From assembly GCA_016795005.1 (NCBI GenBank), contig JAEUIV010000121.1, positions 1 through 34,727 on the forward strand: a stretch of 34,727 bases of DNA, written 5' to 3'. The notes beneath the pieces are model-generated. The model did not search any database. It was not told the DNA's origin and worked only from the letters and a program-made list of their open reading frames with translations. Positions 25,261 through 34,727 of this stretch are shown here, one piece after another. The stretch's first letter is position 1; every line of letters starts with the position of its first letter. The translations under genes and the position numbers were made by a program. The stretch comes from Phycisphaerae bacterium. GTDB lineage: Bacteria; Planctomycetota; Phycisphaerae; Phycisphaerales; UBA1924.

Positions 25261-25737
25261 ATGGCGACGCCGCGCGACATCCGAAGGCTGGCGTTCCAGG
25301 CTCTTTTCCAGCTGGACGCGCGGGGCGAGACCGAGGCCGAGGGAATCCGCGCTGCCCTCATCGAGATCGGCGAAGAAGACCCGGCCGAGTTCAGCGAGAA
25401 GGAACTCAACAAGGCCTTTGCGATCGCGCAGGCGGCGTACCGCAATCGACGCGAAGCCGACGAGGAATCCTCTCGCCTTGCCCCGACGTGGCCGGCGAGC
25501 CGCCAGCCCGCCGTCGATCGCGCGATCATCCGCCTGGCGCACTACGAGATGACGCTCGGCGAGATCAACCCGAAGATCGCGGTCAATGAAGCCGTGGAAC
25601 TCGCCAAGCGATACAGCACCGAGCGCTCCCCCTCGTTCGTCAACGGCGTGCTCGACAAGATCCTGAAGCGCGTGCTGGCCGAGAAAAAGCCCGCCGCCGA
25701 GACGCCAAGCGAGCAAAGCCTGAACGGCCCCGGATGA
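25261..25737 (+). CDS. nusB: Transcription antitermination protein NusB
   Basis: A 158-residue all-helical protein that with NusE binds boxA RNA in rRNA antitermination. The N-terminal PRDIRRLAFQALFQLD is the conserved arginine-rich RNA-binding helix; the C-terminal half has AIIRLAHYEMTLGEINPKIAVNEAVELAKRYSTERSPSFVNGVLDKI, the best-conserved NusB stretch. A short acidic segment (ADEESSRLAPTWPASRQPAVD) precedes it. The gene starts 2 bp after ribH and its stop overlaps the ATG of a 26-codon ORF that bridges to ftsY. Confidence 0.93.
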   Translation: MATPRDIRRLAFQALFQLDARGETEAEGIRAALIEIGEEDPAEFSEKELNKAFAIAQAAYRNRREADEESSRLAPTWPASRQPAVDRAIIRLAHYEMTLGEINPKIAVNEAVELAKRYSTERSPSFVNGVLDKILKRVLAEKKPAAETPSEQSLNGPG

Positions 25738-25814
25738 AGACCACATCGAACGGTTCAAGGATGCCGGACGCCATGAACAGCCTCTTCAATCTTTCTTCCG
25801 CCACTCCGCGGTGA
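25734..25814 (+). CDS. Possible small ORF bridging nusB and ftsY (26 aa)
   Basis: ATG at 25734 overlaps the nusB stop (ATGA), and its own TGA at 25812-25814 overlaps the GTG at 25811 in frame with ftsY (GTGA). The peptide is MKTTSNGSRMPDAMNSLFNL followed by six more residues, with no recognisable similarity. It may be translated merely to couple ftsY to nusB rather than for its product, or may be fortuitous. Confidence 0.3.
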   Translation: MKTTSNGSRMPDAMNSLFNLSSATPR

Positions 25815-26764
25815 ACACAATGGGTCTTTTCAAGTCCATCCTGTCCAAGGTCAAGCAGGGGCTGCAGCGCACGCGCGAGACCGTCTTCGGCGGCTTGCGC
25901 TCGCTGCTCCTGGGTCGGCGGCTCGACGACGCGCTCATCGAGGAACTCGAAGCCCGACTGGTCCAGGCCGATGTCGGCGTGAAGACGGCGCTCCGCCTTA
26001 TCGACGGGGTGAAGAGGGCCTATCAATCGGGCGCCATGTCCACCGGCGACGACGTGCTCGAGTACCTGAAGCGAGAACTCAAGGCGCTGTGGCCCGCCGA
26101 AGACCGCTCGCTCCACTTCGCGCAGGCCTCGGGTGATGGAAAGAAGTCCCCCACCGTCATCCTGGTCGCGGGAGTGAACGGCGCCGGCAAGACGACGAGC
26201 ATCGCCAAGATTGCGCACAGCCTCCGCGCCGAGGGGCGGACGGTGCTCCTCGCGGCGTGCGACACGTTCCGGGCGGGGGCCGTGCGGCAGTTGGAGATCT
26301 GGTCCGAGCGGCTGGGCATCGAAGTCATCAAGGGTCAGCAGGGAGGCGATCCCGCCGCGGTGGCGTTCGATGCGTGCGACGCGGCCCTGGCGCGCGGCGT
26401 GGACGTGCTGATCGTCGATACCGCCGGCCGCCTGCACACGCAGGACCACCTCATGCGGCAACTCACAAAGATCCGAGACATCACGGCACGCCGCATCCCC
26501 GGCGCGCCGCACGAGGTGCTGCTGGTCCTCGACGCGACGACCGGGCAGAACGCCGTGCGCCAGGCCGAGGAGTTCGCCAGGGCGATCAAGGTCACGGGGA
26601 TCTTCCTCTCGAAACTCGACGGGACCGCCAAGGGCGGAGTGGTGATCGCGATCCACGAGGCCACGAAGATCCCGGTCAAGTTCATCGGCGTGGGCGAGAC
26701 GCCCGAGGATGTTGAGCCGTTCGACCCGGAGAACTTCATCGAGGCGCTCTTCACGGATCGGTGA
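25811..26764 (+). CDS. ftsY: Signal recognition particle receptor FtsY
   Basis: A 317-residue SRP-type GTPase that docks ribosome-nascent chain complexes at the membrane. The N domain is at about 5-85. G-domain motifs are G1 GVNGAGKTT (121-129), DTFRAGA (151-157), DTAGR and SKLDGTAKGG (where TKLDG is more usual), then GVGETPEDVEPFDP. It lacks the long acidic A domain of Escherichia coli FtsY and starts with a short amphipathic, membrane-targeting helix, MGLFKSILSKVKQGL. The start is GTG 25811, which overlaps the preceding small ORF, or ATG 25820. It is part of the ribH-nusB-ftsY unit. Confidence 0.94.
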   Translation: MNTMGLFKSILSKVKQGLQRTRETVFGGLRSLLLGRRLDDALIEELEARLVQADVGVKTALRLIDGVKRAYQSGAMSTGDDVLEYLKRELKALWPAEDRSLHFAQASGDGKKSPTVILVAGVNGAGKTTSIAKIAHSLRAEGRTVLLAACDTFRAGAVRQLEIWSERLGIEVIKGQQGGDPAAVAFDACDAALARGVDVLIVDTAGRLHTQDHLMRQLTKIRDITARRIPGAPHEVLLVLDATTGQNAVRQAEEFARAIKVTGIFLSKLDGTAKGGVVIAIHEATKIPVKFIGVGETPEDVEPFDPENFIEALFTDR

Positions 26765-26790
26765 CAGGCCCGAGCCGGCTGCGGTATTCT
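26761..26790 (+). promoter_or_regulatory. Candidate promoter of mazG, leaderless type
   Basis: GTGACA (26761-26766) and TATTCT (26785-26790) are 18 bp apart, and the -10 box ends 6 nt before the mazG ATG. The -35 overlaps the ftsY stop. No Shine-Dalgarno precedes the ATG. Confidence 0.4.
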
Positions 26791-26796
26791 TCAACC

Positions 26797-27105
26797 ATGC
26801 CCGACACGCCCCTGACCTTTCAGGCGTTCCAGCGCCTCATCCGCGACCGCTACCACGCCACCGACGCCGCGCGCGGCACGCCCGGCACGTTCATGTGGAT
26901 GATCGAAGAGATCGGCGAACTGGCGACCGCGCTCCACGACAACGCCCCCGGCAAGAACCCGACACCCGCGCAGCGCGCCAACCTCGACGAGGAGTTCGCC
27001 GACGTCCTCGCCTGGCTGACCACGCTCGCCAATGTCAACGGGGTGGACCTGGAAAAAGCCCTCGAAAAATACACCAAGCGCGGCGTCGAGGGGGTCAAGG
27101 TCTGA
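26797..27105 (+). CDS. MazG-like nucleotide pyrophosphohydrolase
   Basis: A 102-residue all-alpha NTP pyrophosphatase of the MazG superfamily. The metal-binding ExxE...ExxD pattern is visible as WMIEEIGELATAL and NLDEEFADVLAWLTTLAN. A single MazG domain of this size is typical of house-cleaning enzymes acting on noncanonical nucleotides; the actual substrate is unknown. The ATG at 26797 is preferred; a GTG at 26761 overlapping the ftsY stop would add 12 unconserved residues. trpA follows after 49 bp. Confidence 0.85.
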   Translation: MPDTPLTFQAFQRLIRDRYHATDAARGTPGTFMWMIEEIGELATALHDNAPGKNPTPAQRANLDEEFADVLAWLTTLANVNGVDLEKALEKYTKRGVEGVKV

Positions 27106-27154
27106 CGCTCCGCGGCGTCAACGATGTTTTGCTCACGATTTCACTCGCTTCCCC

Positions 27155-27991
27155 GTGAACCGCATCGACTCCATCTTCGCCGGACTCCGCGCCGCCAACC
27201 GCCGAGCGCTCATGCCGTTCATCTGCGGCGGATACCCCAGCCTGCGCTCGACGTCTGAAGCAATCGTCGCGCTCCAGGCCGCCGGCGCGTCCGTCGTGGA
27301 AGTCGGCTTCCCCTTCAGCGATCCGATCGCCGACGGGCCGGTCATCGCCGCGGCGATGCACGAGGCGCTTGAAGCGGGGGTCACTCCGGCCGCGGTGCTC
27401 GAAGCCGTCGCGGAATCGCGCCGGAACGGCGCGACGATCGGGGTCGTTGCGATGGCCAGCATGTCGATCGTCCACCGGATGGGAGTTCGGACGTTCGTCC
27501 GCGACGCCGCGGCATCGGGAATCGACGGCGTGATCGTCCCGGATGCCCCGGTGGAAGAGGCGGCCGCGCTCGAGGAGCCGTTGGCAGAGGCCGGCTTGTC
27601 GCTGAGCCTGCTCGTGGCGCCCACCACGCCGCCCCCGCGCGCCGAGCGCATCGTGAAGGCCTGCACGGGGTTCGTCTACCTGCTCGCCCGCACCGGGATC
27701 ACCGGAGACGTGCCGGGCGGCGCCGGCCCGGGCGTGGATGTCGCCGGCATCGCGCATCGCGTCGCGATGCTGCGGGGCATGACCGATCTGCCCATCGCGT
27801 GCGGATTCGGCATCGCGACGGCCGACCAGGTGCGGTTGGTCGTCGCACCGACCGAGCAGGGCGGAGCCGGCGCCGACGCCGCCATCGTCGGCTCGGCCCT
27901 CGTGAGGCGCATGGGCCGGGCCGCGGCCCAGGGACGAAACGCCGTGGAAGAAGCGGAACTCTTCGTGCGCGGCCTGGCGATCGGGCTATGA
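27155..27991 (+). CDS. trpA: Tryptophan synthase alpha subunit
   Basis: A 278-residue TIM-barrel enzyme that cleaves indole-3-glycerol phosphate to indole and glyceraldehyde 3-phosphate. The catalytic Glu49 and Asp60 fall at the same numbers as in Salmonella TrpA, in VVEVGFPFSDPIADGP. Also present are GVIVPDAPVEE, FVYLLARTGITGD and IACGFGIATADQV. The GTG start at 27155 fits the family N-terminus. trpB and other trp genes are not adjacent, so trpA is separated from its partner. Its stop is next to the stop of the convergent regulator gene; the two frames overlap by 6 nt. Confidence 0.94.
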   Translation: MNRIDSIFAGLRAANRRALMPFICGGYPSLRSTSEAIVALQAAGASVVEVGFPFSDPIADGPVIAAAMHEALEAGVTPAAVLEAVAESRRNGATIGVVAMASMSIVHRMGVRTFVRDAAASGIDGVIVPDAPVEEAAALEEPLAEAGLSLSLLVAPTTPPPRAERIVKACTGFVYLLARTGITGDVPGGAGPGVDVAGIAHRVAMLRGMTDLPIACGFGIATADQVRLVVAPTEQGGAGADAAIVGSALVRRMGRAAAQGRNAVEEAELFVRGLAIGL

Positions 27992-28675
27992 ATCCGGCCC
28001 GAGACCCGCTCGCATCTCGGCAAGGCGACGGGTCGGGCGCGCATCGCCCCGCCGCGATCGCACAAGCGGGTTCATCACGATGGCCAGCGAGAACAGCCGC
28101 CCCCGACGTGTTCCCTTGCCCGCGCCCATGATCTGCACCGCGCTCTGAAGGTGCTTCAATACCCGCTGGAATGAATCATCATCAAGCCAGGACGATTCGC
28201 ACTCCACCAGCGAGTCGATCAGCGGTTCTTCAAGCCGCAACTCACGGGCGGCGAGCGCCCGGTCAAAGTTCCGGGAGGCGTGGTTCAGCCTCGCGCGGAG
28301 CATCGCCCGCAGCCGATCCGCGTTCCGCCCGCTGAGAACATCGAAATCAAACCGGAGCCGCTCGGCGACCAGGTCGTAGACCGCCTCGGGTCGCCGCCCG
28401 GTGTGCCGCGGGCCGACCGAACGGATCAGCCCGGCCCGGAGAAGTTTTCGCACGTGGTGGTACAGCCCGTCCGGCGGCGCGTTCATCGCGTGGGCCAACT
28501 CCGCGATCGACGCGGGGCCGATCGCGCCCAGAAACTGCATGATCTCGTGCCGAGGCTCGGACGCGAGCGCCTCCCACTGATCGTCGGTGTGGACAAACAG
28601 GAGGGGCGCCCTCGACGGGCCGGGCTTCGACGGGTCACGGCGGCGTGCTCGCATATGTTGAAATAGTATCACCAT
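27986..28675 (-). CDS. ArsR-like winged-helix transcriptional regulator
   Basis: A protein of up to 229 residues with an N-terminal winged helix (about 31-105: EPRHEIMQFLGAIGPASIAELAHAM, then LYHHVRKLLRAGLIRSVG), an arrangement found in ArsR-type and related HTH_20 regulators. The remaining about 120 residues (RFDFDVLSGRNADRLRAMLRARL and onward) are probably a dimerisation or sensing domain and are not recognised. No cysteine metal site is visible. ATG 28675 lies inside a perfect inverted repeat; ATG 28654 (MRARRRD, 222 residues) directly follows it and may be the true, leaderless start. The repeat suggests autoregulation and possibly control of the divergent glnN. Confidence 0.75.
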   Translation of the reverse strand: MVILFQHMRARRRDPSKPGPSRAPLLFVHTDDQWEALASEPRHEIMQFLGAIGPASIAELAHAMNAPPDGLYHHVRKLLRAGLIRSVGPRHTGRRPEAVYDLVAERLRFDFDVLSGRNADRLRAMLRARLNHASRNFDRALAARELRLEEPLIDSLVECESSWLDDDSFQRVLKHLQSAVQIMGAGKGTRRGRLFSLAIVMNPLVRSRRGDARPTRRLAEMRAGLGPDS

Positions 28676-28685
28676 ATTTCAACAT
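28655..28685. promoter_or_regulatory. Perfect inverted repeat, probable operator
   Basis: ATGTTGAAATA (28655-28665) and TATTTCAACAT (28675-28685) are perfect inverted copies with a 9-nt spacer, so half-site centres are 20 bp apart, two helical turns. It is AT-rich in GC-rich DNA and encloses a TACTAT box (minus strand) 8 nt before the ATG at 28654. Confidence 0.7.
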
Positions 28686-28834
28686 CCGGCCGCCGAGCGG
28701 TGGAATAAACGAAATACGCGGATTATTCAGCATTTTTGCGATCGCCCCCCTTGCCGACCCGTGCGCCCGATGATTCAATCCGCCGAATCATCCGCCGGGG
28801 CGAGCAACTCACACTCCCCGAAAGGCCTCCACCC

Positions 28835-31039
<2,205 letters not shown>

Positions 31040-31069
31040 TCGGAGCGCGCGCGAACGACACCTCGGGGA

Positions 31070-31098
31070 AGAGCCGGCCTTCGGGTCGGCCTCTTTTT
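31070..31098 (+). terminator. Intrinsic terminator of glnN
   Basis: GCCGGCC (31073-31079), loop TTCG, GGTCGGC (31084-31090), then CCTC and TTTTT. The TTCG tetraloop and one G-U pair are present. Confidence 0.75.
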
Positions 31099-31133
31099 CA
31101 CCCCCGCTGTGCGGGTGTATTGTGGTGGCGGCC

Positions 31134-31206
31134 GGCCCCGTAGCTCAGCGGTCAGAGCAGGGTACTCATAATTCCTTGGTCCTCGGTTCGAATCCGAGCG
31201 GGGCCA
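31134..31206 (+). tRNA. tRNA-Met (anticodon CAT), elongator type
   Basis: A 73-nt tRNA. The acceptor arms GGCCCCG and CGGGGCC pair fully, the T arm is CTCGG-TTCGAAT-CCGAG, and the anticodon loop is CTCATAA. The GGCNNCGTAGCTCAG start fits elongator Met; the initiator would carry a mismatch at the first acceptor pair. The anticodon stem GGGTA/TTCCT holds a U-U mismatch (30-40) and a G-U pair. CCA is not encoded (A73 is followed by TTCC). Confidence 0.93.
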
Positions 31207-31354
31207 TTCCCCACCCGACCATCCGGGCGCCGTCGCGCCTCCCGGGATACAAGCCGACGCCTCCGCGGAATTCTCACGCCGGCGCCCCTCTTGTTCGATA
31301 GAGGTAAGTCGCGGTCAGGCGCCCGTCGCGTCTCGCCGGAACGGATAGGGGACC

Positions 31355-32347
31355 ATGATGCAGCCGATGGAGTCCGATGCCGCACGGAAGTTCCACCGCG
31401 TCCTGCGGATGCTCACGCTCATCCAGTCTCGCCGCGGCTGGAACGCCTCTCGGCTCGCCTCCGAGTTGCAGGTCGAGGAGCGAACGATCTTCCGGTATCT
31501 CGACGACCTCGAGATCATGGGCGTCCCCTACTACTTCGACAAGGAATCCGACGGCTACCGCATCCGCTCCGACTTCCACCTGCCCCCCGTGCAGATCACC
31601 CCGGACGAAGCGCTCGCCCTTTCGCTCCTCTGCGAATCGCTCGCCGAGCGGGAGCAGATCCCGCACCTCCGCCCCGCGTGGCGCGCCCTGAACAAGATCG
31701 AGTCGATGCTCCCCGCGCCGATCCGTGCTGAACTCGAATCCTCCCGGCCCGGATTCACGATCCAGACGGCTCAGGCGAATCCCGGCGACGGCTGGAGCGA
31801 TGTCTACGAGTGCGTCCGCGCGGGGATCCGACAGGGCCGCGTGCTCCGCTGCGCGTACGACTCGAACAACTCCGCGCCGGACGATGCGGCCGAGTTTGAT
31901 TTCGAGCCGTACGCGCTCTTTTTCAGCGTCCGCGCCTGGTACGCCGTCGGGCGTCACGGCGGACGGGACGCGCTCCGCAGCCTCAAGATCAACCGATTTC
32001 AGAAGTGCGATCTGACCGATCGGACCTTCCAGAAGCCGGTCTTCTCGATCGACGAGTACCTGGGGAACGCCTGGCGCATGATGCGAGGCGCGACCGAGTA
32101 TGACGTCGAGATCCACTTCGACCCCCAGTTCACCCCGACCATGTCCGACACGAACTGGCACAAGACACAGAAGATCGAGTTCAACGAAGACGGTTCGTCA
32201 ATCTTCCGCTGCACCGTTGCCGGGCTGGACGAGATCATGTGGTGGGTGCTGGGCATGGGGCCGCACTGCAAGGTCATCCGACCCGCCGAACTCCGCGAAC
32301 GCATCCTGTCGCTCTCACGGGAAACCGTGGCGCTCTACGGGGCGTGA
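31355..32347 (+). CDS. WYL-domain transcriptional regulator (YafY type)
   Basis: A 330-residue regulator. The N-terminal winged helix is at about 10-65 (RVLRMLTLIQSRRGWNASRL, then EERTIFRYLDDLEIMGVPYYF). The central WYL-like domain has FDFEPYALFFSVRAWYAVGRH, with WYAV at the position of the motif that gives the family its name, and the C-terminal WCX region covers about 240-330. WYL domains bind ligands or nucleic acid and often act in stress or DNA damage responses; no target is evident. AGGGG lies just before the ATG. It is convergent with the SGNH hydrolase gene and overlaps it by 13 nt. Confidence 0.9.
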   Translation: MMQPMESDAARKFHRVLRMLTLIQSRRGWNASRLASELQVEERTIFRYLDDLEIMGVPYYFDKESDGYRIRSDFHLPPVQITPDEALALSLLCESLAEREQIPHLRPAWRALNKIESMLPAPIRAELESSRPGFTIQTAQANPGDGWSDVYECVRAGIRQGRVLRCAYDSNNSAPDDAAEFDFEPYALFFSVRAWYAVGRHGGRDALRSLKINRFQKCDLTDRTFQKPVFSIDEYLGNAWRMMRGATEYDVEIHFDPQFTPTMSDTNWHKTQKIEFNEDGSSIFRCTVAGLDEIMWWVLGMGPHCKVIRPAELRERILSLSRETVALYGA

Positions 32348-33891
32348 CGCGCCCCCCGGCTCATGCCGCAGCCGCCCCACGCCGCCAGCACCGCCGTGAT
32401 ATCCGTGAACCCGACTCGGCGATCACCCGAGGCGTCCCCCATGCCGGGAAGCGGCGCACACTCGCCCCATCGCGCCAGGACCCACGAGACATCGGCGAAA
32501 TCCACCGAGCCGTCCGCGTTCGCGTCGCCCGGACATTCGAGCGGCAGCAACGCCCGCATCTCGCGGGACGCGAGCGCGACAAACGCCGACTGTGTCAGGT
32601 GATTGCGATCGGCTCCGCCCGACTGGTACCAGCCATTCGCAAGCATCTCCGTCGCGCTGGTCAGGCGATCAAACCGCGTCGCCCCGCAGCGCGGCGACGC
32701 CGCCGCCAGGTCGCTGACCGCCTCGCGGTAGGACACGAGCGGCGCATCATCCGGCTGGGAAACGGGGTGCGACACCGAGAGCAGGTAGTACAACTCGTCC
32801 GCGGGCCAGCCGTTGAGCGTCCAGATGCCCGCGATCCGATCCATGATCGCACGGAGATTGTCCGCGAGCGCCGCAGCGCTGTTCCCGACCGGGACCATCG
32901 CCGGGCCGAGTGATGCGAGAGTCTCGTTGCGGTCGTTCAGCCCGGTGTTGATCCGCACGAGGATGTGCCGAGGCGATTCCTGGCCCGCCCGCACCAGCGA
33001 AAAATAGAGCGAGAGTTGCTCATCGGTCGCGCTCTGGAATGCCTGGGCCATTCGCCGGGCCGATGCGCCGCCAAGCCCCATGAGTGTGTGGAACGACGCC
33101 CCGGCGGTCCGGTCAACTCGCTCGACGCGGCTCCAGTACACCACGCATGGGCCGACCAGGTCCACCCCCGCCGGCACAAAGCGGAATCCGAGCGCGGCGT
33201 TGCGTTGCGCCGCCGGCAGATCGAGCGTCGTCTCGCTCACGCCGTCAGACGCCGCACGGGTCGAGAGCACCGAACCGACGACAAGATTGGAATACGGGGG
33301 CTGATCGAGCCGAATCGCGGGCCGGAGCGATCCCGGCCCCGCGCCGGTAAAGAGTCCGAACACGACGTGAAACCGCAGCGCGCCGTTCACCCCCAGCGGC
33401 GAACCGGCCTCCACCGTGATCCCGGTCGAGAAGCCGCCGCCGGTCGCGGACCCGCCGGCGAGATACAGGTAGTTGCAGGGATGCAACGGCGTCGAGCCGG
33501 GCAGGAAAACATCCTGTGCCGGCGGCGCCCCGGCGTATGCGAGCGCCCCGGTCCACAAGGTCGAGAAACCCACCCAGGTGTAACCGACCCCCGCGCCGTT
33601 CCCGCCGTTCTCTCCCGCCGACTGAAGCCCCGTCGCGTAGACGCCGAACTCATCGGCGAGCGCCTTGGTCCAGCCGTGGTCCCAGCCATGCCCGCCGAAC
33701 AGTTGATTTGAATCGCCGACGGCGACGACATCCACCCGCGCGACCCGCGCTCGCTCGAAGAAGGGCCGCAGTTTCTCGGAAGTCACGACTCCTTCGCACT
33801 CGGTTTCCGCGTGGATACCGTCGGCCAAGGCCCACGCAGAAATCCCGAGCACCGCCGCCAACATTCCCCCTGCAAAGCCGGATTGTCGCAT
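32335..33891 (-). CDS. Secreted SGNH-type hydrolase with two dockerin-like repeats
   Basis: A 518-residue exported protein. A signal peptide spans about 1-23 (GFAGGMLAAVLGISAWALA, cleavage before DG). SGNH catalytic blocks are visible: block I GDSNQ (59-63, Ser61 as nucleophile), block III GLND (317-320) and block V DRNH (428-431, Asp428/His431). The block II glycine is not obvious, and a long insertion (about 90-300) separates blocks I and III. Two dockerin-like repeats, CPGDANADGSVDFADVSWVL (453-472) and GDASGDRRVGFTDITAVL (485-502), end the protein. The fold suggests an esterase or acetylhydrolase acting on a carbohydrate; the substrate is unknown. The minus-strand stop overlaps the WYL gene. 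Confidence 0.8.
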   Translation of the reverse strand: MRQSGFAGGMLAAVLGISAWALADGIHAETECEGVVTSEKLRPFFERARVARVDVVAVGDSNQLFGGHGWDHGWTKALADEFGVYATGLQSAGENGGNGAGVGYTWVGFSTLWTGALAYAGAPPAQDVFLPGSTPLHPCNYLYLAGGSATGGGFSTGITVEAGSPLGVNGALRFHVVFGLFTGAGPGSLRPAIRLDQPPYSNLVVGSVLSTRAASDGVSETTLDLPAAQRNAALGFRFVPAGVDLVGPCVVYWSRVERVDRTAGASFHTLMGLGGASARRMAQAFQSATDEQLSLYFSLVRAGQESPRHILVRINTGLNDRNETLASLGPAMVPVGNSAAALADNLRAIMDRIAGIWTLNGWPADELYYLLSVSHPVSQPDDAPLVSYREAVSDLAAASPRCGATRFDRLTSATEMLANGWYQSGGADRNHLTQSAFVALASREMRALLPLECPGDANADGSVDFADVSWVLARWGECAPLPGMGDASGDRRVGFTDITAVLAAWGGCGMSRGARHAP

Positions 33892-34132
33892 CGTCGCCGC
33901 CTCCGCCGCGTCCGGCGGGGCGGGTCAGCGACGAGCACCGGCCCGCCGCCGCCCCGCGCCACGAAGCGGTGCGGGGAGGGTGCAACACGAAGATGACAGC
34001 ATCGTGACAGGTTCCACCGGCCACGTGAGCAGGAATCGAGGCAAGACTGACAACACGCTGTCAGCGACCAGCGAATAAAAGATGCGGCCGATCGAGCGGA
34101 GAACTTGAGTCGTGATGCCGGCCGCGCGCCGA
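33892..34132. other. Intergenic region upstream of the SGNH gene
   Basis: These 241 bp lie between the SGNH hydrolase start and the rRNA terminator, both on the minus strand. They should contain the SGNH promoter, but no clear box is seen. Confidence 0.4.
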
Positions 34133-34170
34133 AATGAAAAGACCCTCGCAAGGTTTACCTTGCGAGGGTC
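34133..34170 (-). terminator. rRNA operon terminator
   Basis: A perfect 14-bp stem, GACCCTCGCAAGGT (34141-34154) with its complement (34157-34170), is followed on the minus strand by TTTT and further T-rich sequence. It lies a few bases after 5S rRNA. Confidence 0.9.
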
Positions 34171-34172
34171 AT

Positions 34173-34282
34173 AAGCCGGCGACGACCTACTTTCCCGCGG
34201 AGCAGTATCATCGGCAACCAGGGCTTAACTGCTGTGTTCGGAATGGGAACAGGTGTGACCCCTGGTTTATGGTCACCGACAA
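34173..34282 (-). rRNA. 5S ribosomal RNA
   Basis: On the minus strand the universal 5S core CCATTCCGAACACAGCAGTTAAG is present in full, with CACACCTGTTCC before it and GGGAAAGTAGGTCGTCGCC near the 3' end. The terminal helix pairs GTCGGTGAC (5') with GTCGCCGGC (3'), which sets the ends to within a few bases. Confidence 0.93.
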
Positions 34283-34565
34283 AGCCTGAGGCGCGATACT
34301 CTCGCGCGTCAGACGGCTGAAATGCCCGACACGCCCTTGTGGGGCGGGCCGGACCTGAAAGGTCCGGGATTCGTCAGCGGGTGGCCCCTCGCCGCCGAGC
34401 GACGAGGGAAAGTGTGCGAAGAGACATTCGAAACGGGACAATGAATCGTAACCCGCGGGCGGCTCCCGGTGAGGGGATTCGCCTCGCGGACGTTTTGATG
34501 AAGGAAACAAACGAGGATGTTGGACATGCTCCGATGGAAGCCGATTGGATCGGCGTCCGGTTGGA
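34283..34565 (-). other. 23S-5S internal spacer, unusually long
   Basis: About 280 nt separate the 23S 3' end from 5S, several times the usual length. It contains a perfect hairpin CCGGACCT-GAA-AGGTCCGG (34349-34367) and other GC-rich stems, but no tRNA and no convincing gene. The short open frames across it are not credible. Confidence 0.6.

Positions 34566-34727
<162 letters not shown>

Overview
The window looks like a chromosomal segment of a high-GC planctomycete, most probably of the Phycisphaerae type. That assignment is inference. It rests on three exported-type proteins carrying short dockerin-like tails (pattern GDAnxDxxVxFxDixxVL) with no cohesin in sight, a 23S-5S rRNA pair with no 16S attached on the visible side, a class II DAHP synthase, a type III glutamine synthetase and an enlarged NuoJ. 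No CRISPR array, prophage or defence island is visible; most genes are housekeeping.

Layout. 1-1106: tail of an IS5-type transposase, then mntR and tadA. 1107-3593: an FHA protein and a MoxR ATPase on the minus strand, plus regulatory sequence. 3594-5190: a secreted FG-GAP/dockerin protein whose signal peptide is out of frame at an 8-G tract, then a very basic acid-free nucleoid-type protein (minus). 5516-6898: class II DAHP synthase. 7264-9819: clpC with a good terminator. 9979-16984: nuoJKLMN, the membrane arm of complex I, separated from any nuoA-I. 16989-17948: a membrane protein (minus). 18135-19289: pheA. 19299-19989: a Y1 (HUH) transposase gene bracketed by REP-type palindromes. 20006-20458: DUF3467 protein and tRNA-Leu (minus). 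20681-24022: tig, a small SHOCT-like membrane protein and clpX. 24030-24593: an isolated dockerin-repeat ORF abutting a large palindrome. 24746-27991: ribH, nusB, ftsY, mazG and trpA, all on the plus strand and tightly packed. 27986-28675: ArsR-like regulator with a perfect inverted repeat at its own promoter. 28835-31039: glnN. 31134-31206: tRNA-Met. 31355-32347: WYL regulator. 32335-33891: secreted SGNH hydrolase with two dockerin-like repeats. 34133-34727: terminator, 5S and the 3' end of 23S rRNA (minus).

How they fit together. Protein quality control (clpC, tig, clpX), aromatic amino acid synthesis (DAHP synthase, pheA, trpA), respiration (nuoJ-N), nitrogen assimilation (glnN) and translation or targeting (tadA, nusB, ftsY, tRNAs, rRNA) dominate. 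The less ordinary content lies between them: the poly-G frame break, the acid-free basic protein, the REP/transposase unit, the NuoJ insertion, and a shared TANNNT box 6-9 nt before several start codons that lack a Shine-Dalgarno, which suggests leaderless transcripts.
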